Assembly (NCBI RefSeq): GCF_040907265.1
Contig: NZ_JBFOHP010000002.1
Coordinates: 3,682,501 to 3,746,500 of the forward strand
Length of the DNA: 64,000 nucleotides
DNA from: Streptomyces sclerotialus
Lineage (GTDB): Bacteria > Actinomycetota > Actinomycetes > Streptomycetales > Streptomycetaceae
Direction of reading: 5' to 3'
In this document: positions 31,487 through 38,488 of the stretch, in pieces
Layout: every line of letters begins with the position of its first letter
Position numbering within the stretch: position 1 is the first letter of the stretch
Notes under the pieces: generated by a model
Databases searched by the model: none
What the model saw: only the letters and a program-made list of their open reading frames with translations
Told to the model about the DNA's origin: nothing
Program-made: the position numbers and the translations under genes

Positions 31487-31786
31487 TCAGTCAGCGGTAC
31501 GACGCCTCTTGAGCAGCCGGTCCATGTGACTGATGGACTCGCGCTGCGTGTCCTGCACGACGTGCGTGCACACGTCCATCGTGATGCTGATCTGACTGTG
31601 GCCAAGGATCTCCATCACGACGCGCGGAGCAACTCCGGCCGCAGTCGGCAAGGTCGCGCATCCATACCGGGCATCGTGCAGCCGGATCACTCGAAGACCG
31701 GCGGACTTGGCGACGCCGGTAGTTCGCAACGAGCGACATCCAGCACCCCCGTCCGGGCCGTCTCTGGGCCGTGCAGGGGTGCTCAA
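31487..31786 (-). pseudogene. Integrase C-terminal remnant, catalytic Tyr replaced by Cys
   Basis: Only the last about 80 residues of a tyrosine recombinase are recognisable: GLRVIRLHDARYGCATLP, GVAPRVVMEILGHSQ, ITMDVCTHVVQDTQRES and SHMDRLLKRRR. It aligns with the end of the intact integrase at 14575-15702. Its HDARYG box has the His and Arg, and LGHSQ has the second His, but the nucleophile position (VYTHV in the intact protein) is VCTHV. Everything upstream, including the first catalytic Arg and the arm-binding domain, is gone, so it cannot recombine DNA. Confidence 0.88.
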
Positions 31787-31922
31787 CGTTGACCAACAAT
31801 GACAGGCGACAACGACTCAACCGCAGGTCAGACGAACAAGCGATGGCTTCTCCGCTGGTCAGGGAACCAACGGGTCACTTCTTCGGCTTCTGAGAGCTAG
31901 GCAGTCCGGCAACACGCTCTGT

Positions 31923-32501
31923 ATGGGCTTCTCTTCGATAGCCGTCGCCGGCCCGCTCTTCACAAGCGGGGCGGCACTCATAGTTGCTGGTGTCGCACGT
32001 TGGACTCAGCGTGGGGTCGCGCGTGACCGGGTTCAGTGGGAGGCCCGGCTCGAAGTAGCCAAGCTGAGCGAGGCTCGCTTCGCTGCCGCTCTGGACCACC
32101 TGATCCAGGCTGCTGACGCAGCGAATCGGTACATCGTGAGGTCAGACGACTTCGATGTTACCGACTACGACAAGAGGGAGCCCTACGTCCTCTCCATCTT
32201 GGACCCGATTAGCCGGGCCCGCGTTGAGGTGGCGGCGTTGCCGCTCTTCGAAGGGAAGAGCACGGTCGACCAGGCAATCAAGTCGCTGGAAGCCTTGGTG
32301 GCTCCGCCTGAGAGCGCGAAAGAACTGAGGCGGTCCTGGGAGCCAAAACTGATAGGCCAAGCGATCACCCTGCTGAGCAGGGAACGAAGCCTCTATGTTG
32401 AGAGAGCACTCGGCATCGCATCGTCCGGTGAAGGGGCGCGGCGCCGACTGTTCGTGGGACGCCGAAGACTGCTCCCTCCTAGGAGTGCTGGACAGGCCTG
32501 A
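31923..32501 (+). CDS. Hypothetical protein with N-terminal membrane anchor
   Basis: 192 residues. One hydrophobic segment near the N-terminus (residues about 3-24, FSSIAVAGPLFTSGAALIVAGVA) is followed by a basic stop-transfer WTQRGVARDR and a mostly helical, charged body (FAAALDHLIQAADAANRYIV, then VEVAALPLFEGKSTVDQAI). No named family is recognised. The GC content is lower than in neighbouring chromosomal genes, fitting cargo of a mobile element. No strong ribosome site precedes the ATG. Confidence 0.6.
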   Translation: MGFSSIAVAGPLFTSGAALIVAGVARWTQRGVARDRVQWEARLEVAKLSEARFAAALDHLIQAADAANRYIVRSDDFDVTDYDKREPYVLSILDPISRARVEVAALPLFEGKSTVDQAIKSLEALVAPPESAKELRRSWEPKLIGQAITLLSRERSLYVERALGIASSGEGARRRLFVGRRRLLPPRSAGQA

Positions 32502-32641
32502 CTAGTTGAGAACGCGCGAGCGGCCCAGTGCGCGGCATATGCGCCTGGATGTTTCTTGTCGCCCGCTGTGCGCTCTCCCTGCTCCGCGAGGTTAGGCGCA
32601 CCCTGGTCCCCCGTCCTGAGTGAAATGCCCTAGGGGGACAC

Positions 32642-32806
32642 ATGGGTGAGTGGAAGCAGGGGAAGTGCGGTTGGCCTTTAGCGAATGGACGCCGCTGCCA
32701 GAACAAGACGATGAAGGGCACGGCCCGTTGCTACCGCCATCAGGGGGACTGGACGAAGCGGGGTCAGGAGGAGAACAGGAAGCGGGTGCGGCGCCGCAAG
32801 AAGTGA
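32642..32806 (+). CDS. 54-residue Cys/His-rich basic protein with a TTA codon
   Basis: ATG at 32642 after AGGGGGA (5 nt). The protein has KCGWPLANGRRCQNKT, then TARCYRHQGDW and a very basic tail RKRVRRRKK. The spacing Cys-x9-Cys-x10-Cys-x2-His gives one probable zinc knuckle, similar to small CGYPL-type knuckle proteins seen in phages and mobile elements as I recall. Codon 13 (Leu) is TTA, rare in Streptomyces and read only by the bldA tRNA, so expression would be developmentally late. A nucleic-acid-binding role is inferred from basicity. Confidence 0.65.
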   Translation: MGEWKQGKCGWPLANGRRCQNKTMKGTARCYRHQGDWTKRGQEENRKRVRRRKK

Positions 32807-33186
32807 GGTTTGGCGACACAGCGCGGCGCGGGAACCGGGGTCGACCGGACAGCAAGTCTTGGGCGGTATCTGGGACGTCCGAGGTCGCTCAGCAGCGGTT
32901 AGCGACGACCAATGACGCCGTACTCGGCATTGGCGATCAGCGCTCAGACCAGGGAAAACGCAGGTCGTCAAGATCACTAGCAAGACCCAGGGCAAGAAGA
33001 AGCCGGCGCGGCAGATATGGCCCTAGGCGTCGTTCGCTCCGGTCGACCGGATCAACGAACCTCAAGGACCACGAGAACCTGCCCGTAGGCACTTTCGGCG
33101 TGTTGTGGGCATTCGTCCACATGCCCTTGGGCATGATCAGGGCGCTGTTGGACCGCCCGTAGTGGGCCCGCCGAGATGGAGTGCGC
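32807..33186. other. Noncoding or decayed sequence inside element 2
   Basis: 380 bp without a convincing gene. A short frame ending at about 33025 reads VVKITSKTQGKKKPARQIWP, a basic peptide that could be the tail of a lost gene. No repeats or strong hairpins are seen. Confidence 0.4.
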
Positions 33187-33624
33187 ATGGAAGACCACGC
33201 AGTCAAGCATCAGTGGCAGGTGGAGCTGGGTAACCGCCGTGTGGAGACGCTGAAGAGCGTCACTGGTGTGACGATTGAACAGGAGTACGTCGAACTGTCG
33301 CAGAACTCGCCGGACGGGAAGCCGGTACCCGACCTGGTTTTGGGGGCGCCGGCGTTCTTCGGAACCCTGACTCTTACGCGCGGCATGGACAAGAGCGATA
33401 AGTTCACTCAGTGGATCATGGACTCCCGCGATCCGACCAAGACCGAAGCCAGTGCCGAAGACATCATCCTGGTGTACGTGAACGCGCAGAACGATACGGT
33501 GAGGAAGTTTCAGCTCACTGGCGCGCGCCCTATCTCCTGGAGTACTACGGACCTGGCTGCGGGTGAAACCGGCCAGGTCGACGAAACACTCGAACTCCAA
33601 TTCGTCACCTGCGACCCTGTGTGA
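33187..33624 (+). CDS. Phage/contractile-injection tail-tube protein (T4 gp19-like)
   Basis: 145 residues, the usual length of gp19-type tube subunits. MEDHAVKHQWQVELGNRRVE is followed by a GVTIEQEYVEL beta strand, then TLTLTRGMDKSDKFTQWIMD and ARPISWSTTDLAAG, the strand order of the tube fold in PF06841-type proteins. GGAG lies 6 nt before the ATG at 33187. No sheath, baseplate or other tail gene is present in the window, so it is an orphan on an element remnant. It may be moron cargo or a decoy; a structural role with a tail encoded elsewhere is possible. Confidence 0.72.
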   Translation: MEDHAVKHQWQVELGNRRVETLKSVTGVTIEQEYVELSQNSPDGKPVPDLVLGAPAFFGTLTLTRGMDKSDKFTQWIMDSRDPTKTEASAEDIILVYVNAQNDTVRKFQLTGARPISWSTTDLAAGETGQVDETLELQFVTCDPV

Positions 33625-33756
33625 ACGGCCCAGGCCGCACTCAGCGGACTGGCTGGTCACGTGGTTGTCGCTAGATGTAGCAGCAGTCCCTTCAGCAGTT
33701 GAGTACGCACCTGGTCAGTCCGAAACGCTAGCCAAACTCAAGCCGGGCAGCGCGTC

Positions 33757-33778
33757 TGACATCCGCGACTGACATCAA
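33757..33778 (+). other. Candidate integrase arm site pair, element 2 right end
   Basis: TGACATCCG, 4 nt, TGACATCAA, 13-bp pitch, 85 bp before att core 3. It matches the left pair at 31457-31478 and parallels the element 1 right pair (95 bp from its att). Confidence 0.6.
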
Positions 33779-33863
33779 CAGTGGCGGACGACGGGAGACG
33801 CGAGCGGGTCAGCGCGGTCCCGAAGACGTACGACGCGCAGGCCCCAACAGCCAGCCGGGTGAA

Positions 33864-33907
33864 CTCCTAAACGGGTGTCGCAGGTTCGAATCCTGCCGGG
33901 GGCATCA
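33864..33907 (+). other. att core 3 (distal boundary of element 2)
   Basis: A 44-bp copy of the tRNA-Arg 3' end with a one-base deletion after CTCCTAAA and TCA in place of CCA. The following hairpin is probably the original chromosomal terminator of the tRNA gene, displaced by the two insertions. Confidence 0.88.
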
Positions 33908-33912
33908 GCGTG

Positions 33913-33941
33913 AAGGCCCCGACCGGTCCGGTCGGGGCCTT
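33913..33941 (+). terminator. Hairpin after att core 3 (probable ancestral tRNA terminator)
   Basis: AAGGCCCCGACC (33913-33924) pairs perfectly with 33930-33941 across a 5-nt loop, ending in CTTC. It lies at the same distance from the tRNA 3' end as expected of a tRNA terminator. The next 250 bp to 34191 show no credible gene. Confidence 0.75.
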
Positions 33942-34191
33942 CGGCGTGCGCGGGGACGGAACGTTTTGGCAACCGCCGTGCAAGCTATGGGTGGTTGAGG
34001 CCACGGGTCCCGCTTGTCGGCGTGCGGGAACGGGAGTTCTTACGCTGCTCCAGTGATCTTGCGGGTAGGGGGCGGGCCGCGAGCGGGTTCCGGCGGGCGG
34101 GCGCTGTTAGGTGGGCTGCGTGGCATCTGAACTCTTCACGCGTCCGCGACTTTTCGCGGGAGCGCGTACGACGCCGTTGTCGGTGATGTAG

Positions 34192-35334
34192 GTGGTGTGC
34201 GAGATCTCGGTGCACCCGTCCGCGACGGCCCCACCAGGCACCGAGAAAGCCGATGGAGCCGGTGCGTCCGGTGGGACAGACGTAGCCGGCGGAGTGGAAT
34301 CACCTCACCCGCCCGGTGATACCGGCGACAGCGGCACGGCCCTCTTCGGGTGGGCGAGGGAGCTCGTCACGCCCGCGCTGCGCCGGGTCGTGGAAGACCT
34401 GCCCGCGCCGCAGCGGGAGGTCGCCGGGTACCACCGCGGCTGGAGCGGAGCCGCGCTGCCTGGCGCCGAGGGCGGCGGGAAGGCCGTACGCCCGGCCCTC
34501 GTCTTCCTGTCGGCGATGGCGGTCGGCGCGCCACCGGAGAGCGTGATCCCGGGGGCCGTCGCGGTCGAGCTGGTGCACGACTTCTCGCTGCTGCACGACG
34601 ACGTCATCGACGCCGACCCGCTGCGCCGCCACCGGCCCGCCGTGTGGCGGCGGTACGGCACACCCGCCGCGGTACTGGCCGGGGACGCCCTGCTGGTCAG
34701 TGCGCTCGCCGTGCTGGCCGCCGAGGCCGTACCGCACGCCGGCGCCGCCACCCGGGAACTGTCCCGCATGCTCGACGACTTGCTGCGCGGACAGAGCCAG
34801 GACGTGGCCTTCGAGAGCACCGCCCGGGTGCGCGCCGATGAGTACCTGGAGATGGCGGCGGGGAAGACGGGCGCCCTGATGGGGTGCGCGTGCGCCTTGG
34901 GAGGGCTGCTGGCCGGCGCGTCCGAGGAACGGACCGCCGGGCTGCGGGACTTCGGACGCCACTTGGGCATCGCCTTCCAGTGCGTGGACGACCTGCTGGG
35001 CATCTGGGGCGCGACGCGGCGCAGCGGGAAGCCGGTGGGCGCGGACGTCGCGGCGCGCAAGAAGTCGTTGCCGGTGGCGGTGGCGCTGGCCGACACCGGG
35101 CCCGCCGGGCGGCGGCTGGCGGAGCTGTACGACCGTACGGAGCCGCTGTCGGCCGCGGACGTCGCGACGGCCACCGAGCTGATCGAACAGGCCGGCGGCC
35201 GGGAGGCGACCGCGGTGGAGGCCAGGCGGCAGGTGGGCGCCGCGATGCGGGCGCTGGCCCGCGCGGAGCCGGTGCCGTCCGTGTACCGGCAGTTGCACGA
35301 CCTCGCGCTGCTGATCACGCGGCGGGATCACTGA
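34192..35334 (+). CDS. Polyprenyl diphosphate synthase (GGPP synthase type)
   Basis: Up to 380 residues. The first Asp-rich motif is in HDFSLLHDDVIDADPLRRHRP and the second is in QCVDDLLGIWGA, with GKAVRPALV and MAAGKTGALMGCA also typical of trans-isoprenyl synthases. It condenses IPP with allylic diphosphates, probably to C20, for the terpene synthase nearby. The sequence is closest in style to polyprenyl transferases that are cargo of family 2 encapsulins, and the first about 45 residues are disordered and Gly/Pro/Thr-rich as in such cargo; no encapsulin gene is in the window. The GTG at 34192 is the longest start; GTG codons further in (for example before ESPHPPG) are possible. Confidence 0.85.
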   Translation: MVCEISVHPSATAPPGTEKADGAGASGGTDVAGGVESPHPPGDTGDSGTALFGWARELVTPALRRVVEDLPAPQREVAGYHRGWSGAALPGAEGGGKAVRPALVFLSAMAVGAPPESVIPGAVAVELVHDFSLLHDDVIDADPLRRHRPAVWRRYGTPAAVLAGDALLVSALAVLAAEAVPHAGAATRELSRMLDDLLRGQSQDVAFESTARVRADEYLEMAAGKTGALMGCACALGGLLAGASEERTAGLRDFGRHLGIAFQCVDDLLGIWGATRRSGKPVGADVAARKKSLPVAVALADTGPAGRRLAELYDRTEPLSAADVATATELIEQAGGREATAVEARRQVGAAMRALARAEPVPSVYRQLHDLALLITRRDH

Positions 35335-35461
35335 GAATGCGGCGACGTGCGTGATCCGCAGGGGCGCGCACGTAACCCGTAAGGCCCCGCGCCCGTTTTC
35401 CCCAGTGGCCATTCCACTTTCTTGGCGGTATTGCGGGACCCAGCCGGGGGGCGGCGGATTT

Positions 35462-36556
35462 TTGGAACAGAGACAGCACACCATCGACGCACATTATGCG
35501 GCGGCCGGCGGGCTTCCGGCGGTCAGCGTGTACGGCCTGCAGGTCGTGCGCGGGGATCGGGCAATTCTGGCGGACATCAGTTTCGCCGTCCCCCGTGGGT
35601 CGATCGTCGGTCTGCTCGGTCCCAGCGGCTGCGGGAAGACCACGCTTCTGCGGTCCGTGGTCGGAATTCAGTCGAGCGTGGCGGGGCACGTCCAGGTGCT
35701 CGGCCACCCGGCCGGAGCGGCGGCGCTGGAAACACGCGTCGGGTATGTCACGCAGGCGCCGTCCGCCTATGCCGATCTGACGGTTCTGGAGAATCTGCGC
35801 TATTTCTCCGCGGCGCTGGGGCTGCGGGGCTGGCGCCGGGAGAACGCCGTGGTGCGGGTGGTCAAGGAGGTCGACCTGGCGGACTGGGCCGACCAGCCCG
35901 TCGGGCGGCTGTCCGGCGGTCAGTACTCGCGCGTCTCGCTGGCCGTCGCGCTGCTCGGCTCGCCGGAACTGCTGGTGATGGACGAGCCGACGGTGGGCCT
36001 CGATCCGCTCATCCGGCAGGAACTGTGGACGGTCTTCCGGCGGTTGGCCGACGAGGGCACCACCCTGCTCGTCTCCAGTCACGTGATGGACGAGGCCGAC
36101 CGCTGCGACCGGCTGCTGCTGATGCGCGACGGACGCCTGCTGGCCTCCTGCGAACGGACGGAACTGCTGGCGCACACAGGCTGCGGAAGCGTGGAGAGCG
36201 CCTTCATGCGGCTGGTACGACCGAAGTCGGGAACGGTACCCGACGGCCCACCGCCCGCGCCGGAGGCCGCAGGCTCCGCACCGGGTGCCGCGGGCTCCGT
36301 ACCAGTGGCCGCGAACTCCGCACCGGAGACAGCGCGCTGCGCACCGGAGCACGCGCAGGCCGCACCGGAAGGGGCTGCGCCCCCGGCGTCACCGGAGGAA
36401 GTTGCCGCCGACTCCGGGGAAGCCGTGCGCACGCCGACGGGCTCCGATACCGAGACCGAGGACACCGTGCCTGCGCCGGCCGGGCCGCTGTTCGACGGCG
36501 CCATGCTGCCCGACCCCCATGCTTCATTCTTCGCATCGGAGTGCCGAGGTCGATAA
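35462..36556 (+). CDS. ABC transporter ATP-binding protein
   Basis: About 364 residues from a TTG start after GGGGGGCGG; a GTG at 35351 is the other option. Walker A is GLLGPSGCGKTTLL, Q-loop YVTQAPSAYADL, signature RLSGGQYSRVSLA, Walker B ELLVMDEPTVGLD and H-loop LVSSHVMDEA. This is an NBD of the ABC-2 type drug or lipid exporter group. After residue about 260 there is an unusual about 95-residue Ala/Pro/Glu tail made of APEAAGSAPG-like repeats. The permease gene follows after 1 bp. Export of the locus terpenoid is a reasonable inference. Confidence 0.87.
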   Translation: MEQRQHTIDAHYAAAGGLPAVSVYGLQVVRGDRAILADISFAVPRGSIVGLLGPSGCGKTTLLRSVVGIQSSVAGHVQVLGHPAGAAALETRVGYVTQAPSAYADLTVLENLRYFSAALGLRGWRRENAVVRVVKEVDLADWADQPVGRLSGGQYSRVSLAVALLGSPELLVMDEPTVGLDPLIRQELWTVFRRLADEGTTLLVSSHVMDEADRCDRLLLMRDGRLLASCERTELLAHTGCGSVESAFMRLVRPKSGTVPDGPPPAPEAAGSAPGAAGSVPVAANSAPETARCAPEHAQAAPEGAAPPASPEEVAADSGEAVRTPTGSDTETEDTVPAPAGPLFDGAMLPDPHASFFASECRGR

Positions 36557-36557
36557 C

Positions 36558-37349
36558 GTGAGAACCGAGTCCCGGCCGGGAATTCCGGCCCGGGCGGTAC
36601 GCACCGCCCGCGCCCTGCCGCTCACCCCGGGCATCACCCTCGCCACCGCGCAACGGGTGCTGCAGCAGATCGTCCGCGACCGCGGCAGCGTCGCGCTCAT
36701 GCTGGCGATTCCCTGCATGCTGATGGTGATCCTCAAGCTGATGTTCGACGGCGCGGACGGCTCCTTCGAGCGCATCGGCCCGCAGGTCTTCGGCATCTTC
36801 CCGCTCATCGTGATGTACCTCGTCGCCTCGGTCTCGACGCTGCGGGAGCGCACCTCGGGCACCGCCGAGCGGCTGCTGACCATGCCGGTGCAGCGGCTGG
36901 ACATCGTGCTCGGTTACAGCCTGGCCTTCGGCTTCCTGTCCCTGCTCCAGGCGGTGCTGGCCACGGTGCTGTCCGTGGGGCCGCTGGGGCTGGACATCAA
37001 GGGGCCGCCGTACCTGCTCGTGATCATCGCGATGCTGGGCGCGCTCCTCGGGCTGGCGCTGGGCCTCTTGGTCAGCGCCTTCGCGCGCAACGAGTTCCAG
37101 GCGGTGCAGTTCCTGCCGGCCGGGGTGCTGCCGCAGTTCCTCGTGTGCGGCCTGTTCGTGCCGCGCGAGGACATGAACGACGGACTGTCGGCGCTGGCCA
37201 AGGTGATGCCGATGACGTACGCGGTACAGGCCGCCGGCGAGGCCGCCCGGCACGACGGGGTGACCGGCATCTTCGTACGGGACGCGCTGCTGATCCTGGG
37301 GTGCGTGATCGCCGTACTGCTGGCGAGTGCGGCCACGCTCAAGCGGTGA
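36558..37349 (+). CDS. ABC-2 type transporter permease
   Basis: 263 residues with six membrane helices (first at SVALMLAIPCMLMVILKLMF, last at ALLILGCVIAVLLASA). The ABC-2 signature region contains RERTSGTAERLLTMPVQRLDIVLGYS, then FLVCGLFVPREDM. The GTG start is 1 bp after the stop of the ATP-binding gene, so they form one transporter. Daunorubicin-resistance-type exporters have this architecture. Confidence 0.88.
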   Translation: MRTESRPGIPARAVRTARALPLTPGITLATAQRVLQQIVRDRGSVALMLAIPCMLMVILKLMFDGADGSFERIGPQVFGIFPLIVMYLVASVSTLRERTSGTAERLLTMPVQRLDIVLGYSLAFGFLSLLQAVLATVLSVGPLGLDIKGPPYLLVIIAMLGALLGLALGLLVSAFARNEFQAVQFLPAGVLPQFLVCGLFVPREDMNDGLSALAKVMPMTYAVQAAGEAARHDGVTGIFVRDALLILGCVIAVLLASAATLKR

Positions 37350-37428
37350 GCACGGCGGGCGGCGCGGCCCGGATGCGGCGCCCGGTCGGCGCGGCGCCCG
37401 AGTGCGGCGGTGAGTTCCGAGTACGACA

Positions 37429-37464
37429 CGAGGTGGGCCCGGCAGCAGTGCCGGGCCCACCTCG
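37429..37464. terminator. Bidirectional terminator
   Basis: A perfect 16-bp stem (37429-37444 with 37449-37464) and a 4-nt loop between the ABC permease gene and the converging small secreted-protein gene. Confidence 0.85.
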
Positions 37465-37482
37465 TCGCGTCGTGCCGGTACC

Positions 37483-37707
37483 TCAGTAGCCGCCGCCCGA
37501 CGTGTTCCAGCCGAAGCCGCCGTTGACCTGCCCCTGGGACGGGAACGTGAACGGACCCATCCTGATCGGGCGGCCGTCGGGCCCCTCGTCGTAAGGGTCG
37601 GCGGACGACGACGCGGGCGGGGCCGCCAGCGCGGACGGAACGGCGCCGCACGTCGCGAGGGCGACAGCAATGACGGATGCGGCCGCGGCACGTCGCAGGA
37701 ACGACAT
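37483..37707 (-). CDS. Small secreted protein (74 residues)
   Basis: MSFLRRAAAASVIAVALATC is a Sec signal peptide; cleavage is likely after ALA near residue 28. The mature part is about 45 residues rich in Gly/Pro/Asp ending GQVNGGFGWNTSGGGY. AAGGAG precedes the ATG at 37707 by 6 nt. No family is recognised. The signal peptide contains a Cys but no proper lipobox. Confidence 0.75.
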   Translation of the reverse strand: MSFLRRAAAASVIAVALATCGAVPSALAAPPASSSADPYDEGPDGRPIRMGPFTFPSQGQVNGGFGWNTSGGGY

Positions 37708-37960
37708 GGATTCTCCTTGTGTGGAGCGGGATATCTGCCGGACACCAAAATCTTAATTGCGGCATCGTCGGCGTTCACGGGCTTCCCTGGGTTTCCGCGT
37801 TTCTTCCCTCAAAGGGGGGTCCACCCACCGGGGAGATGAGCTGACGATCGCAAATCGCTTTTCGTGAAAACGACAGGAGAACGCGCTGCGGAATCATGTG
37901 TGTGTCCGGTGGCGAAGTCCACTCCGGCGCGTACGGAAATGCATGGCGGCGGCATGAACG

Positions 37961-38384
37961 GTGCTGCCGACCGCGGTGGCGCTGCTGGCAATTATCGCGG
38001 GGGCGGCCGCAGGGTCCGATTTCCCGTATCCGGCGCCGGCCGCCGCTCGTACGGCACGCGGAACCCCCGCCGGGCCCGCGGCCTTCCCGGACCGCGCCCG
38101 CTCCGCCACGGCCGTCCTGCGGCTGATCAACGACGAGCGGGTGAAGGCCGGTTGCCGGCCGCCGTCCGGGCCGCCGGCTCACGGCCACCGGGTACCACTG
38201 GAACCGTGTCGGCGAGGACCTCGCCCGGGGGCAGCGGGACGCCGTCACGGTCGTACGCGACTGGACGGCGAGCCCCGAACACCGCCGGACCCTGCTCACG
38301 TGCGCGTACGAGCACGCCGGCGTGGGCGTCACCGGAGAAGACCGTCAGGGGCCGTGGGGGACGGTCCTGCTCGCCACCCGATAG
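37961..38384 (+). pseudogene. CAP/SCP-domain secreted protein, internally deleted
   Basis: The N-terminal frame gives a signal-like VLPTAVALLAIIAGAAAG and the start of a CAP domain, ATAVLRLINDERVKAGCRPP. Then the frame changes near 38170, and the third frame holds the CAP C-terminus: ATGYHWNRVGEDLARGQRDA, VRDWTASPEHRRTLLTCAYE and GPWGTVLLATR to a stop at 38384. The central CAP helix with the SxHS-type motif is missing, so about 90 bp have been lost along with the frame. Confidence 0.75.
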
Positions 38385-38488
38385 CCGCGACGGAGGCCCT
38401 CCAGTGCCTTCTGCCGCCCTCCCTGCGCGCCCGTGGACCCCGAAGTCCCCCGTACCCCTCGCATCCTTCTCACCGGCCTCCTCGCACC

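Larger units (their letters stand above)
31375..33907. mobile_element. AICE remnant, element 2
   Basis: 2.5 kb bounded by att cores at 31375 and 33864. Next to the left att it has its own int terminator, arm-type repeats and a degenerate integrase tail in the same order as element 1. The interior holds three small plus-strand genes and no replication or transfer genes. Paired TGACATC repeats lie at both ends at nearly the same distances from the att cores as the TGACGGC pairs of element 1. It is a related element that has lost most of its length. Confidence 0.8.

Noticed and set aside
33187..33624. Prophage or full contractile injection cluster
   Set aside because: No sheath, baseplate, capsid, terminase or AAA+ ATPase gene accompanies the tail-tube-like gene in the window.
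31375..33907. Additional tRNA-Arg genes at 31375 and 33864
   Set aside because: Only the 3' half of the tRNA is present. Acceptor 5' strand and D arm are missing, so these are att copies.
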